Positions 16,940 through 25,814 of a stretch of DNA of 64,000 bases are shown piece by piece. This DNA comes from Bacteroidales bacterium. Lineage in GTDB: Bacteria; Bacteroidota; Bacteroidia; Bacteroidales; VadinHA17. The notes beneath the pieces were generated by a model. It had not been told where the DNA came from. It searched no databases and worked only from the letters and a program-made list of their open reading frames with translations. The position numbers and the translations under genes are program-made. The stretch lies in assembly GCA_003141895.1 (NCBI GenBank), contig PLNT01000012.1, positions 15,654 to 79,653 of the forward strand, given 5' to 3'. The first letter of the stretch is position 1. Every line of letters begins with the position of its first letter.

Positions 16940-17719
16940 ATGAATTACTTTCATATATTTTTTCAGGGATTTATTTTAATTATGACAATGATGACTCTTT
17001 TATGGGTTGTCAGCATAATAGTCAGAAACGTGAGCATCGTTGACCTTTTCTGGGGCTTTGGATTTGTCCTGACAGCCGGATTTTATTTTCTTAAAACAGA
17101 AGGCTTTGAACCCAGGAAAATCGTTATTCTGATCCTTGTGGCTGTATGGGGTTTACGCCTGTCTTTATATCTGGCGTGGAGAAATATTGGCGAAGGCGAA
17201 GATTACAGGTATAAAGAGTTCCGGAAGAAATATGGAAGCCGGTACTGGTGGGTTAGTTTTTTTCAGACATTTCTTCTCCAGGGAATCCTGATGTGGCTTA
17301 TTTCTGCACCTCTTCTGGGGGCGCAATATTATGGCCGTAACATTTCTTTAGGAATAATAGATTACATCGGGGTTTTCTTCTGGATAACGGGATTCTATTT
17401 TGAGTCTGCAGGAGATCTCCAGCTTGCCCGATTCAAATCTGATCCGGCAAATAAAAATAAAGTGATGGATAAAGGATTATGGCATTATACGCGGCATCCG
17501 AATTATTTTGGTGATTCCTCAGTCTGGTGGGGATTCGGATTTTTATGCTTCGCCACCGGAAGCTATCTCCCCGTTCTGGGATCATTCCTTATGACTGTAA
17601 TTATCATTAAAGTTACAGGAGTCGGCCTTCTTGAAAAAAGTTTAAAAGTCAGAAAACCACAGTATAAAGATTATATTGAAAGGACCAGTTCATTTATCCC
17701 CTGGTTTCCCAAAAAGTAG
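16940..17719 (+). CDS. DUF1295 (steroid 5-alpha-reductase-like) membrane protein
   Basis: 259 residues with about six to seven hydrophobic helices. The C-terminal half carries LWHYTRHPNYFGDSSVWWGF, the NADPH- or methyl donor-binding signature shared by DUF1295, steroid 5-alpha reductases and isoprenylcysteine methyltransferases, and ends YKDYIERTSSFIPWFPK. Enzymatic role in bacteria is largely undefined. The start lies 12 bases after the DAK2-DegV stop, so it is probably in the same operon. A lipid-related role would fit its neighbour but is inference. Confidence 0.87.
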   Translation: MNYFHIFFQGFILIMTMMTLLWVVSIIVRNVSIVDLFWGFGFVLTAGFYFLKTEGFEPRKIVILILVAVWGLRLSLYLAWRNIGEGEDYRYKEFRKKYGSRYWWVSFFQTFLLQGILMWLISAPLLGAQYYGRNISLGIIDYIGVFFWITGFYFESAGDLQLARFKSDPANKNKVMDKGLWHYTRHPNYFGDSSVWWGFGFLCFATGSYLPVLGSFLMTVIIIKVTGVGLLEKSLKVRKPQYKDYIERTSSFIPWFPKK

Positions 17720-17756
17720 ACTATAAGTTCCTGACCGGTAATTCCTTTGCGATACT

Positions 17757-17789
17757 TTGTGCGAACCTTTGTGTCCTTTGTGCTTAAAT
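17757..17789. repeat. TTTGTG-type intergenic repeat remnant
   Basis: Three spaced TTTGTG units (ACTTTGTGCG, CCTTTGTGTCC, CTTTGTGCTTAA) resemble the ends of the composite elements near 9.6 and 12.3 kb. No partner end was found, so this is a possible solo remnant. The rest of 17720-17983 shows no gene. Confidence 0.4.
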
Positions 17790-17983
17790 ATTCAACCGAT
17801 TGAATATCTTTATTCTGATTTTTCATGAATAACTTATGAAGGTGTGAAAATATTTACGACCTGCCTTATAATGAGATAAAATCAAAACTGTAAGCATCGG
17901 GACAAATTCTATATGTTCCTGTACAAAATAATAATTAAGTCATTATCTTAGAACAATAGTTTCGTTACAAATAAATTTAATTT

Positions 17984-19261
17984 ATGAAAAGGGCTTCCTT
18001 GACTTTTGTTGTTCTGGTTTTCTTTATATCATTTCCCATTCTTGCTCAAAATAAACCTGATAATTCGAAGATTGATCTTATGTTGATCAGGGGTGATTAT
18101 AAAAGAGTTGTTGATACATGCAACCAGATTCTTGCATCTGATTCCCTGAATTCTGAAGTTTACTTTAAACTGGGACTCGCTTACCAAAACCTTATATTGG
18201 AAGATAAATCACTTGAGTGCTTTACAAAGGCAGCTACTATATCACCCGATAATAACAATTACAATTTTGCTCTGTCAAAAAGCTATTACAACAAAGGTAA
18301 GACAAGCAAGGCAAAACCGCTGCTTTTAAAATTATGCGCTTCTGATACAACAAATTGGCCGTACGCTTATTATCTTACAGGAATATATATGCAAGAGCAG
18401 AGGTACACGGAAGCAATAAAATTGTATTACCAGTTCTACAGAAAGGATTATAATAATTACATGTTCGCTGATAAAATTGGCTTTGCATACCTCAGAAATG
18501 GAGATTTTGATTTTGCAATTGATATGTTTGAGCGATCATTATCGCTTAATCCTAATAATACAAATGCTATCAAGAATCTTGCTTTCCTGTATGCAGGCAT
18601 AGTGAGTGCTGATTCTGCAGTTAAGTTGCTGACAAAAGGAATTCAAATTGATTCTTCAGATATGGACCTTTACATACGGAGGGCTGCCATAAATTTTAAA
18701 ATTTTTAATTTTAAAAAAGCTTTACCAGATTATCTGAAGATATTAAGTTCCGGTGACTCGTCTGCTTTAAATCTTAAAAGGGCCGGTATCGGATTTGCCA
18801 AAATTAATAAACCAAAAGAGGCAGTTTTTTATCTTTTAAAAGCATATAAAGAGGATACTACCGATTTGGAAACGGTAAGTAATCTTGCACAGAACTATGT
18901 ACAGATAAAGGATAAAAAGAATGCTATCTTCTATTATAAAATGCTTTTATCAATGCTGGGCCCTTATGAAACGCAAATAGGGCTAAATTATCTTCTCCTT
19001 GCAGAAGTACTAAAATCAGATGACCAGAACGCGGAGGCAATTGAAGCATATGTTAAAAGTCAGACATACAGATCTGACACTAATGTTTTAATGATAGTCG
19101 CAAATCTATATGACGAAAAACTCAAAGACGGTCCCAAAGCTATCCACTACTATGAAATGTATCTGAACAAGATAAAGTTTTCAAAGGATAAGTACGATAG
19201 TGACTATACTGAATCTGTAAAGAATCGAATTGAATCTTTGAAAAAACTAAATGTCAGATAA
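17984..19261 (+). CDS. Secreted tetratricopeptide-repeat protein
   Basis: 425 residues with a signal peptide ending FPILAQ. About nine to ten degenerate TPR units cover the rest, for example VYFKLGLAYQNLILEDKSLECFTKAATISPDN, in the first quarter, and FADKIGFAYLRNGDFDFAIDMFERSLSLNPNN near the middle. TPR arrays are protein-interaction scaffolds; no enzymatic domain is attached. It is periplasmic or attached to the outer membrane. The esterase lipoprotein gene follows after 30 bases, suggesting co-transcription. Confidence 0.87.
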   Translation: MKRASLTFVVLVFFISFPILAQNKPDNSKIDLMLIRGDYKRVVDTCNQILASDSLNSEVYFKLGLAYQNLILEDKSLECFTKAATISPDNNNYNFALSKSYYNKGKTSKAKPLLLKLCASDTTNWPYAYYLTGIYMQEQRYTEAIKLYYQFYRKDYNNYMFADKIGFAYLRNGDFDFAIDMFERSLSLNPNNTNAIKNLAFLYAGIVSADSAVKLLTKGIQIDSSDMDLYIRRAAINFKIFNFKKALPDYLKILSSGDSSALNLKRAGIGFAKINKPKEAVFYLLKAYKEDTTDLETVSNLAQNYVQIKDKKNAIFYYKMLLSMLGPYETQIGLNYLLLAEVLKSDDQNAEAIEAYVKSQTYRSDTNVLMIVANLYDEKLKDGPKAIHYYEMYLNKIKFSKDKYDSDYTESVKNRIESLKKLNVR

Positions 19262-19291
19262 TATATTCTGATCTATCTTAATCCAATTAAG

Positions 19292-20287
19292 ATGAAAAAG
19301 TTCGTAAAATGGTTTTTAGGTGTTTCCCTGGCTTTTTTAATATTCTATTGTGCCGGACCGAAACCACCAAAACCTGATTTTACAGTTCATGATTTCAATT
19401 TACCATCTTCTCTGCTGGATCTTGATAATAATATTAATCTAGGGGAAAAGCATGTGAAAGGAATTAAACCCGATAACCAGGCAAGAATTATCTGGGCCGA
19501 CAGCATTGTAAAAGAAAAAACAAAAATCGCCTTTCTATACCTTCATGGATTTTCAGCAAGCCAGGCAGAAGGCGATCCGGTACATAAATATCTGGCTAAA
19601 AAATATCACGCAAATCTTTATCTGTCAAGGCTGGCTGAACATGGCATCGACAGAGGTGACAGTACACTGATTAATCTTAAAGCCGGTGAATATGAAGAAT
19701 CTGCTGAAAAGGCACTTGCCATTGCTAAAGAACTGGGAGATGAAGTTATTGTCATAGGCACATCTGCCGGAGGCTCTCTGACTCTTTTTCTTGCATCACG
19801 ACATCCTGAAATCAAAGCAATTGTGCTTTATTCTCCGTGCGTCAGGCTTTATGATGGAACAGCTGTTATCCTTGATAAACCATGGGGTCTGCAAATAGCC
19901 AGAATAGTTTCCGGAGGACACAATAAAAAATTCAAATCTGAAAGTGATTCGCACTCTGATTACTGGCAACTCGATTATCGGATTGAAGCATTGGTGGCTC
20001 TTCAAAATCTGGTCTCAAACACAATGAAACCATCTGTATTCTCGAAAATTAAATGTCCTGTTTTTCTTGGCTATTATTATAAAGATGAGAAAGAACAAGA
20101 CAATACTGTTTCAGTACCGGCAATGTTAAAAATGTTCGATGAATTGGGGACACCTGAAGAATTGAAGGAAAAGAAAGCTTTTCCTGATGCCGGTGCTCAT
20201 GTCATAGCATCATCCATCAGGTCAAAAGACTGGCAGGGAGTTGAAAAAGAAACAGATAGGTTTCTCACTGATATTGTGAAGCCTTAA
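19292..20287 (+). CDS. Alpha/beta-hydrolase lipoprotein (esterase-like)
   Basis: 331 residues. The signal peptide ends with a lipobox-like IFYC and Cys20, predicting lipid anchoring. The fold signatures are FLYLHGFSASQAEGDP (oxyanion region, residues 81-96), the nucleophile elbow GTSAGGS with Ser158, and a C-terminal FPDAGAHVIASS containing the probable catalytic His. A carboxylesterase, lysophospholipase or thioesterase role is possible; the substrate is not known. The FISUMP lipoprotein gene follows after about 40 bases. Confidence 0.85.
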   Translation: MKKFVKWFLGVSLAFLIFYCAGPKPPKPDFTVHDFNLPSSLLDLDNNINLGEKHVKGIKPDNQARIIWADSIVKEKTKIAFLYLHGFSASQAEGDPVHKYLAKKYHANLYLSRLAEHGIDRGDSTLINLKAGEYEESAEKALAIAKELGDEVIVIGTSAGGSLTLFLASRHPEIKAIVLYSPCVRLYDGTAVILDKPWGLQIARIVSGGHNKKFKSESDSHSDYWQLDYRIEALVALQNLVSNTMKPSVFSKIKCPVFLGYYYKDEKEQDNTVSVPAMLKMFDELGTPEELKEKKAFPDAGAHVIASSIRSKDWQGVEKETDRFLTDIVKP

Positions 20288-20330
20288 GTTATTCCTGAAA
20301 TTCGCCTTTTTGATCAGGAGAATAAATGAA

Positions 20331-21011
20331 ATGAAAAGTAAGAATCCGATATTATTAATTACACTGACAGTTTTTTTGTTTTTTTTCGCAGGTTGCAGGA
20401 AAACCGAAAAGCCAGCTGAGCCATTGGCTGATATTGAAGGAAATACTTACAAAACTGTAAAAATAGGTAGTCAGGAATGGATGGATGAGAATCTGAAAAC
20501 CACAAAATTTGCCGACGGTACTGATATTCCTATCGTAAATGATGCTGGTGCATGGTGTAATCTTACAGCTTCCGGATATTGCTGGTATAATAATGATGAA
20601 ACAACTTATAAATTAACATATGGTGCTCTCTATAATGGCTATACAATTGTCTCTGGCCAGTTATGTCCTGCCGGATGGCACGTTCCTTCTAAAGAAGAAT
20701 GGCTGCAATTAAGAGATTTCCTTGGTGATAGCCTTATATCGGGAGGTAAACTAAAAGAAGCTGGATTAACACACTGGCTTTCACCTAATAAGGGTGCTGA
20801 CAATAGCACAGGATTCACTGCTATCCCCGCTGGATTCAGGTATTTTGAAGGATCCTTTTCTTCTGTTCTGTCTTACACTGCATTCTGGGCTGCAACAGAT
20901 AGTGTCAATAATGATGCCTGGTTTGCAGGTCTTTACTATGGTGATGCTGGTTTTGTAATGGATCACCGGATTAAGAAACATGGATTTAGTGTAAGATGTA
21001 TTAAGAACTAA
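20331..21011 (+). CDS. FISUMP-domain lipoprotein
   Basis: About 226 residues. The ATG at 20331 gives a lipoprotein signal with lipobox FFAGC; an upstream in-frame TTG at 20310 adds seven poorly fitting residues. The body matches the Fibrobacter succinogenes major paralogous domain: YKTVKIGSQEWMDENLKTT, LYNGYTI, LCPAGWHVPSKEEWLQL, GFTAIPAGFRY, AFWAATDS and terminal GFSVRCIKN. FISUMP proteins are surface lipoproteins of unknown function with a lectin-like fold relationship to formylglycine-generating enzymes. No sign of truncation. Confidence 0.9.
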   Translation: MKSKNPILLITLTVFLFFFAGCRKTEKPAEPLADIEGNTYKTVKIGSQEWMDENLKTTKFADGTDIPIVNDAGAWCNLTASGYCWYNNDETTYKLTYGALYNGYTIVSGQLCPAGWHVPSKEEWLQLRDFLGDSLISGGKLKEAGLTHWLSPNKGADNSTGFTAIPAGFRYFEGSFSSVLSYTAFWAATDSVNNDAWFAGLYYGDAGFVMDHRIKKHGFSVRCIKN

Positions 21012-21026
21012 ATTCTGCTTGCAGAA

Positions 21027-21404
21027 ATGAATTCAACCAAATTCTCATTAAAGTCACGATTCAAAAGCTTCAGGTTTGCAATACGTGGATTGTCATCGCT
21101 TTTAATGAATGAGCATAATTCAAGAATTCATCTGGTTGCCGCTATTATATCAATTGGAATGGGAATAATACTAAAATTAAGTTTTTTTGAATGGTCCATG
21201 CTGATAATTGTTATTGGAATTGTTTTCATTTCGGAACTCATAAATACTTCTATTGAAACACTGGCAGATCTTATTGATCCCGAATGGAACAAAATGATCA
21301 TGATGGCTAAAGATTACAGTGCGGCTGCAGTACTGATTTCAGCAATTGTTGCACTGGTTGTGGGCTGCCTTATTATGATACCAAAACTCATTAAGTTATT
21401 CTGA
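21027..21404 (+). CDS. dgkA: Diacylglycerol kinase (prokaryotic DgkA type)
   Basis: 125 residues with three membrane helices. The family signatures are present: FAIRGLSSLLMNEHNSRIHL at the N-terminus, ELINTSIETLADLIDPEW (the active-site helix with Glu and Asn) and AKDYSAAAVLISA. In Gram-positive bacteria this family phosphorylates undecaprenol; in others it phosphorylates diacylglycerol. The Bacteroidetes form is closer to the undecaprenol kinases by length, but the substrate is uncertain. Inner membrane. The gene starts 15 bases after the FISUMP gene. Confidence 0.9.
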   Translation: MNSTKFSLKSRFKSFRFAIRGLSSLLMNEHNSRIHLVAAIISIGMGIILKLSFFEWSMLIIVIGIVFISELINTSIETLADLIDPEWNKMIMMAKDYSAAAVLISAIVALVVGCLIMIPKLIKLF

Positions 21405-21526
21405 TTACCTCCCTTATCTTTTGAGATAAATAGCATATCACTCGACTCGAAAAGTGGACAGGGGATTTCGACTTTTTCAACAATCGAAAAATTATTCCTA
21501 TTTTTGATTGACCCATTTATAACATC

Positions 21527-22093
21527 TTGAAAAAAGTAGTACGATTCCCGGTCTTCATGTTAATTCCTGTTTTTGTCTGGTTCGTTTTAACGAGCTTAGT
21601 TCGCCAGAATTCCTTTCCACACGAAAAAACTGTCATTTCTGAGCAGGAAAAAACAAAATACATATATGTTGGAATGGAAAAATGTGCTTCCGTCTGTCAT
21701 AATAATAAAGACATGGGTTTTCAATATGATATTGTTAAAAAAAGTCCTCACTCAAACGCTTTTAAAATCCTGGTTTCACAAAAGGCGGATCATTATGCAA
21801 GGAGGGCCAACATAAAAGAAGATCCACAGGACTCTCCTGTTTGCCTGAAATGCCATTCAACAGGAGGAGGGCTCGATTCAACATCTTTCGCTGCTACTTA
21901 CGGGAAAGATGAAGGAGTGACCTGTGAAGCCTGTCATAAGGGAGAATATATTACAAAAACATTTATTCCGGTAGAGTCAGATTGCTTAAAATGTCATAAT
22001 AATTCTGTTCATAAAACTTCCCGATTCATCTTCAGGGATAAACTCCCACTGATAACTCACCAAAGACCAAAATCCGTCACTACGGGAATATAG
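21527..22093 (+). CDS. Tetraheme cytochrome c554-like protein with one CX3CH site
   Basis: 188 residues from a TTG start; the first ATG is ten codons later, inside the hydrophobic signal/anchor. Three normal heme c motifs are visible: CLKCH (106-110), CEACH (133-137) and CLKCH (153-157). The first motif is CASVCH (53-58), with three residues between the cysteines. SPHSNAF at 73-79 offers a distal His, as in c554-type cytochromes. The protein is a periplasmic electron carrier or membrane-anchored redox protein. Its partner is not encoded nearby. Confidence 0.85.
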   Translation: MKKVVRFPVFMLIPVFVWFVLTSLVRQNSFPHEKTVISEQEKTKYIYVGMEKCASVCHNNKDMGFQYDIVKKSPHSNAFKILVSQKADHYARRANIKEDPQDSPVCLKCHSTGGGLDSTSFAATYGKDEGVTCEACHKGEYITKTFIPVESDCLKCHNNSVHKTSRFIFRDKLPLITHQRPKSVTTGI

Positions 22094-22252
22094 TGTGTGA
22101 GATAACATTCTCATAAGTCATTGTGAACAAATGAATTCAATTTCCATTATTCCATATCACGGATATATTTAGCATTATTTAACATTACTGCTCAATTTTT
22201 CTCCAGATTCTTTTACTTCTTTTGCACTGTTAAAAATTTAGCATTGACTATT

Positions 22253-24736
22253 ATGAAATTATGTTATATAAAGTCTTTAGTTCTTGTTGTATTAATCCAT
22301 TACATTTTTAGTTTTGCTTTAACCGCCCAGACAAAATTAAATACCAGCATTTCGGGAAAAGTATTTGATAAGGCCACCAATCAGCCAATGGAATATGCAA
22401 CTGTTTCTGTAATAAATAAACAATCAGGCAAAGTTATTAATGGTTCCATATCAGACATAAAAGGAGTATTCACAATATCCAATTTGCCATTTGATACATA
22501 CAAGGTAAATATTGATTTTATCGGGTATGAACAGATAACTCTGGATAATATTACACTGAGCGGTGATAAGCGATCGGCTCCATTGGGATCAATTTTTCTG
22601 AATCCATCAATGCATTCTCTCAAAAGCGTAGAGATTACTGGCGATAAACCAATTGTCGAAAGCAAGATCGACAAGATTGTGTACAACGTCTCTAATGATG
22701 TAACCTCGCAGGGTGGCGCAGCTATAGATGTTCTGAAAAAAGTACCCCAGGTAACTGTCGATGTTGACGGGAACGTAGAGCTGCAAGGCAACGGAAACAT
22801 TCGTTTCCTGATTAACGGAAAACCTTCCAGTGTGTTTGGGAACAGCCTTGCTGATGCACTCGCATCCATTCCTGCAAGCCAGATAAAAAGTATCGAAGCA
22901 ATTACAAGTCCCGGGGCTAAGTATGATTCTCAAGGCACCGGAGGAATAATAAACATTATCCTTTTTGATAATAAGATGGAAGGTGTAAATGGCAACTTCA
23001 ATCTGACTGCAGGTTCGAGACTTGAAAATGGATCTTTGAATCTCAACATAAGACACAATAGTTTTGGCATTAATGCATTCTTCAGTGGAAATGCTGCATT
23101 AAAATCGAAAACACCATATTCCCAGGATCGTTCCGGCACTGACACAATCGCCAAAACTATAACCCGTATGACACAAAACAGCACAACCGATTTTGTAAGA
23201 AATGGGTTCAGGTCGGGGATTGGTTTAGACTGGAATATAACAAAAACTGATATTATCACAGGCTCATTGGGCTATAATCAGTTTGGAAACAGTGTACAGG
23301 GGATTACCGATCAGGAACAATCAGTTATGGATTATTCATCAAATCCATTGTCTGATGTGCTCACTGTACGAAATTCCGACAGTCGTATGAAAGTTCACTC
23401 TCTTGACTGGAACCTTGATTATAAAAAGAAATTCAAAAAGGATGGACAGGAACTCGATATATTATATAATGCCAGCAACGGAATACCAAATAGTAATTAT
23501 GTCCAGTCACAATATTATCCTGGACAATCAGTCCCTTTCGCCGGATCAGCAAGCACCAATCCTGGTACCGACAATGAGACAGAAATATCTGCTGACTATA
23601 CTCAACCTGTTACTGAATCATTCCAGATTGAAACAGGTGCGAAGATGTCTTACCAGAATCTTAATAGCATTGCTAATGTAAGTGTATACAGCCCTTCTGC
23701 AAATGAATATGTAAATGACACTTTTCAATCTTATCATCTTAATTATGCAATGAAGGTTTACGCCGGCTACATCTCTGCAAACCTCAAATTGTTTAATTAC
23801 CTGAATTTAAAAATTGGCTCCAGGTATGAATATACTGACGTGAAAATTGATTTCCCAAATACAAATATCCCATCTTATGGTACTTTGGTCCCCTCGGTAA
23901 CTTTTTCGCATGATATTAGTAAAAATCAATCGGTGAAATTATCATATAGCAAACGAATTGAACGTCCCGAATATAGAGAATTGAATCCTTTTGTTAATCT
24001 GAGTGATCCATATAACGTTTCAACTGGTAATCCATTACTGAAACCTGAGATAGGTAACAATTTTGAACTGGGCTATTCAGGTTCTTCGAAAAAGGGAGGA
24101 AATATCTATTTAGGACTATTTGAACGGATTAATAGCCATGATGTTAAGGATTTCACAACCTTTTACCCAAACTACCAGGTAGGTGATTCTGTTTATCACA
24201 ATGTTTCGGTTACCAACCGACAGAATTTAGGTGAAGAGTATAATTCCGGGATGACAGTCTCAGGTTCTTATCCAATAACTTCTAAACTGAATCTGCGTGG
24301 AAATCTGATGGTTTCTCACAGGTATCAGGTCACTCATCTTCCTACGGGTAATATTTCTACTGGTTTAAGGACCAGGGTTAATCTGAATGCAACTTATGAG
24401 TTACCCAAAGATCTTGTTCTGGAATTTTTCGGTTTCTATAACGCTGCATCCCGTAATATTCAGGGGAAAAGCCCACAATTCTTTATATACAATTTTGCAT
24501 TCAGGAAGTTGTTCTGGGATAAGAAGGCAAGTATTGGATTTACTGCAACGAATCCATTCAGCAAATATATAAAGCAAGTTACAACTATATCTACAGATAG
24601 TTATACATCAACTGCCGTCCGTCAATTACAATTACGATCTTTCGGAATCAGTTTTATGTACAAATTCGGGAAACTCGAATTCAGCAAGAAAAAGCCGGAA
24701 GAAGAAAATAATGATCTTAATAATATGGGGAATTAA
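22253..24736 (+). CDS. TonB-dependent outer-membrane beta-barrel receptor
   Basis: About 827 residues. A signal peptide (ending LTAQ) is followed by a CarboxypepD-reg-like domain (ISGKVFDKATNQPMEYATVSV, about residues 30-100), a plug-like region (INGKPSSVFGNSLADALASIP ... SPGAKYDSQGTGGIINII) and a long barrel (outer membrane protein beta-barrel family 3) ending SFGISFMYKFGKLEF. There is no SusD partner downstream, so this is a SusC-independent receptor of the type used for peptides, metals or unknown ligands. I start at the ATG at 22253; the TTG at 22244 adds three residues only. Confidence 0.88.
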   Translation: MKLCYIKSLVLVVLIHYIFSFALTAQTKLNTSISGKVFDKATNQPMEYATVSVINKQSGKVINGSISDIKGVFTISNLPFDTYKVNIDFIGYEQITLDNITLSGDKRSAPLGSIFLNPSMHSLKSVEITGDKPIVESKIDKIVYNVSNDVTSQGGAAIDVLKKVPQVTVDVDGNVELQGNGNIRFLINGKPSSVFGNSLADALASIPASQIKSIEAITSPGAKYDSQGTGGIINIILFDNKMEGVNGNFNLTAGSRLENGSLNLNIRHNSFGINAFFSGNAALKSKTPYSQDRSGTDTIAKTITRMTQNSTTDFVRNGFRSGIGLDWNITKTDIITGSLGYNQFGNSVQGITDQEQSVMDYSSNPLSDVLTVRNSDSRMKVHSLDWNLDYKKKFKKDGQELDILYNASNGIPNSNYVQSQYYPGQSVPFAGSASTNPGTDNETEISADYTQPVTESFQIETGAKMSYQNLNSIANVSVYSPSANEYVNDTFQSYHLNYAMKVYAGYISANLKLFNYLNLKIGSRYEYTDVKIDFPNTNIPSYGTLVPSVTFSHDISKNQSVKLSYSKRIERPEYRELNPFVNLSDPYNVSTGNPLLKPEIGNNFELGYSGSSKKGGNIYLGLFERINSHDVKDFTTFYPNYQVGDSVYHNVSVTNRQNLGEEYNSGMTVSGSYPITSKLNLRGNLMVSHRYQVTHLPTGNISTGLRTRVNLNATYELPKDLVLEFFGFYNAASRNIQGKSPQFFIYNFAFRKLFWDKKASIGFTATNPFSKYIKQVTTISTDSYTSTAVRQLQLRSFGISFMYKFGKLEFSKKKPEEENNDLNNMGN

Positions 24737-24940
24737 TCCGTCACTCAAAAGATTATTAACCTAAACCCAAAATACAATGATTCATTATTTTTCTACACAG
24801 ATTGGCGTCCGCCAGATGTGACACAATCCTGATCAAAGGTTTAGAATAAGTATTTATCTGTTCTAACATCACTGAAAATCTATTATATGCAGGTTTCCAA
24901 AAATTATTTGGTAAATTTATATTTCTATTAGACCCACTTT

Positions 24941-25519
24941 ATGATTCAAAATATTAAAATAATAAATACCGAAATACTTTCGGATAACTGGTATGTCCTC
25001 AAAAAGATAACCTACTCTTATTCAAAGAAAGACGGCACCAGAAAAACACAGGTAAGGGAAGCATACGACAGGGGGAATGGAGCCACTATTTTATTATATA
25101 ATAAGGATCAAAAGACAATAATCCTTACCAGGCAATTCCGGTTACCGACCTTCATTAACGGGAATGATTCAGGAATGCTGATCGAATCGTGTGCAGGCCT
25201 GCTGGATGAAAAGAACCCTGAAGATTGTATAATTAAAGAAACAGAGGAGGAAACGGGATACCGGATAAAGGATGCACACAGAATATTTGAACTATATATG
25301 TCTCCCGGTGCAGTTACTGAAGTGGTATATTTTTTTGTAGCAGAATATTCCGAATCGATGAAGGTAACAGATGGAGGAGGTGTTGAAAATGAAGAAGAAA
25401 ACATCGACGTACTTGAAATGAATGTTGATGACGCTTTGAATATGGTTGACAATGGTGAGATTAAAGACGGGAAAACAATCATACTTCTTCAGTACGCAAA
25501 ACTTCATAACCTTTTATGA
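24941..25519 (+). CDS. NudK-like Nudix hydrolase (GDP-mannose pyrophosphatase type)
   Basis: 192 residues. The sequence follows E. coli NudK: KKDGTRKTQVREAYDRGNGATILLYN, RQFRLPTFING, AGLLDEKNPEDCIIKETEEETGY (Nudix box), FELYMSPGAVTEVVYFFVAEY, GGGVENEEENIDVLE and GEIKDGKTIILLQYAKL. In the box, the first Glu position aligns with Asn and the usual Arg is Lys, whereas the EE pair of the metal site is kept. NudK acts on GDP-mannose and other nucleotide sugars. A sugar-nucleotide role is likely but unproved. Confidence 0.88.
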   Translation: MIQNIKIINTEILSDNWYVLKKITYSYSKKDGTRKTQVREAYDRGNGATILLYNKDQKTIILTRQFRLPTFINGNDSGMLIESCAGLLDEKNPEDCIIKETEEETGYRIKDAHRIFELYMSPGAVTEVVYFFVAEYSESMKVTDGGGVENEEENIDVLEMNVDDALNMVDNGEIKDGKTIILLQYAKLHNLL

Positions 25520-25814
25520 TAAAAGACAAAAGATAAAAGTAAAAAGTAGAGGCACGAGTGACGAACCGACTCTCTCCACATGGCGTATTCAACATTTGTT
25601 CATATCTCTCATAATTTGAACATGGACGTAAATAATGTAACTTTTTATAAAAGTTTTGTAACGATTTCCATTCGAACTCTCCTGAACTTTGAGCGAACGC
25701 AGTCACATTATCAAGGCGATCAGCATTCGATATAAACTGTAATCAGTCTGCGATTTAGAAACAAAGTTATTTCTCCCGGAAAGGGAAGTCTTGATTGCTG
25801 ATAAACCTCAAAAC

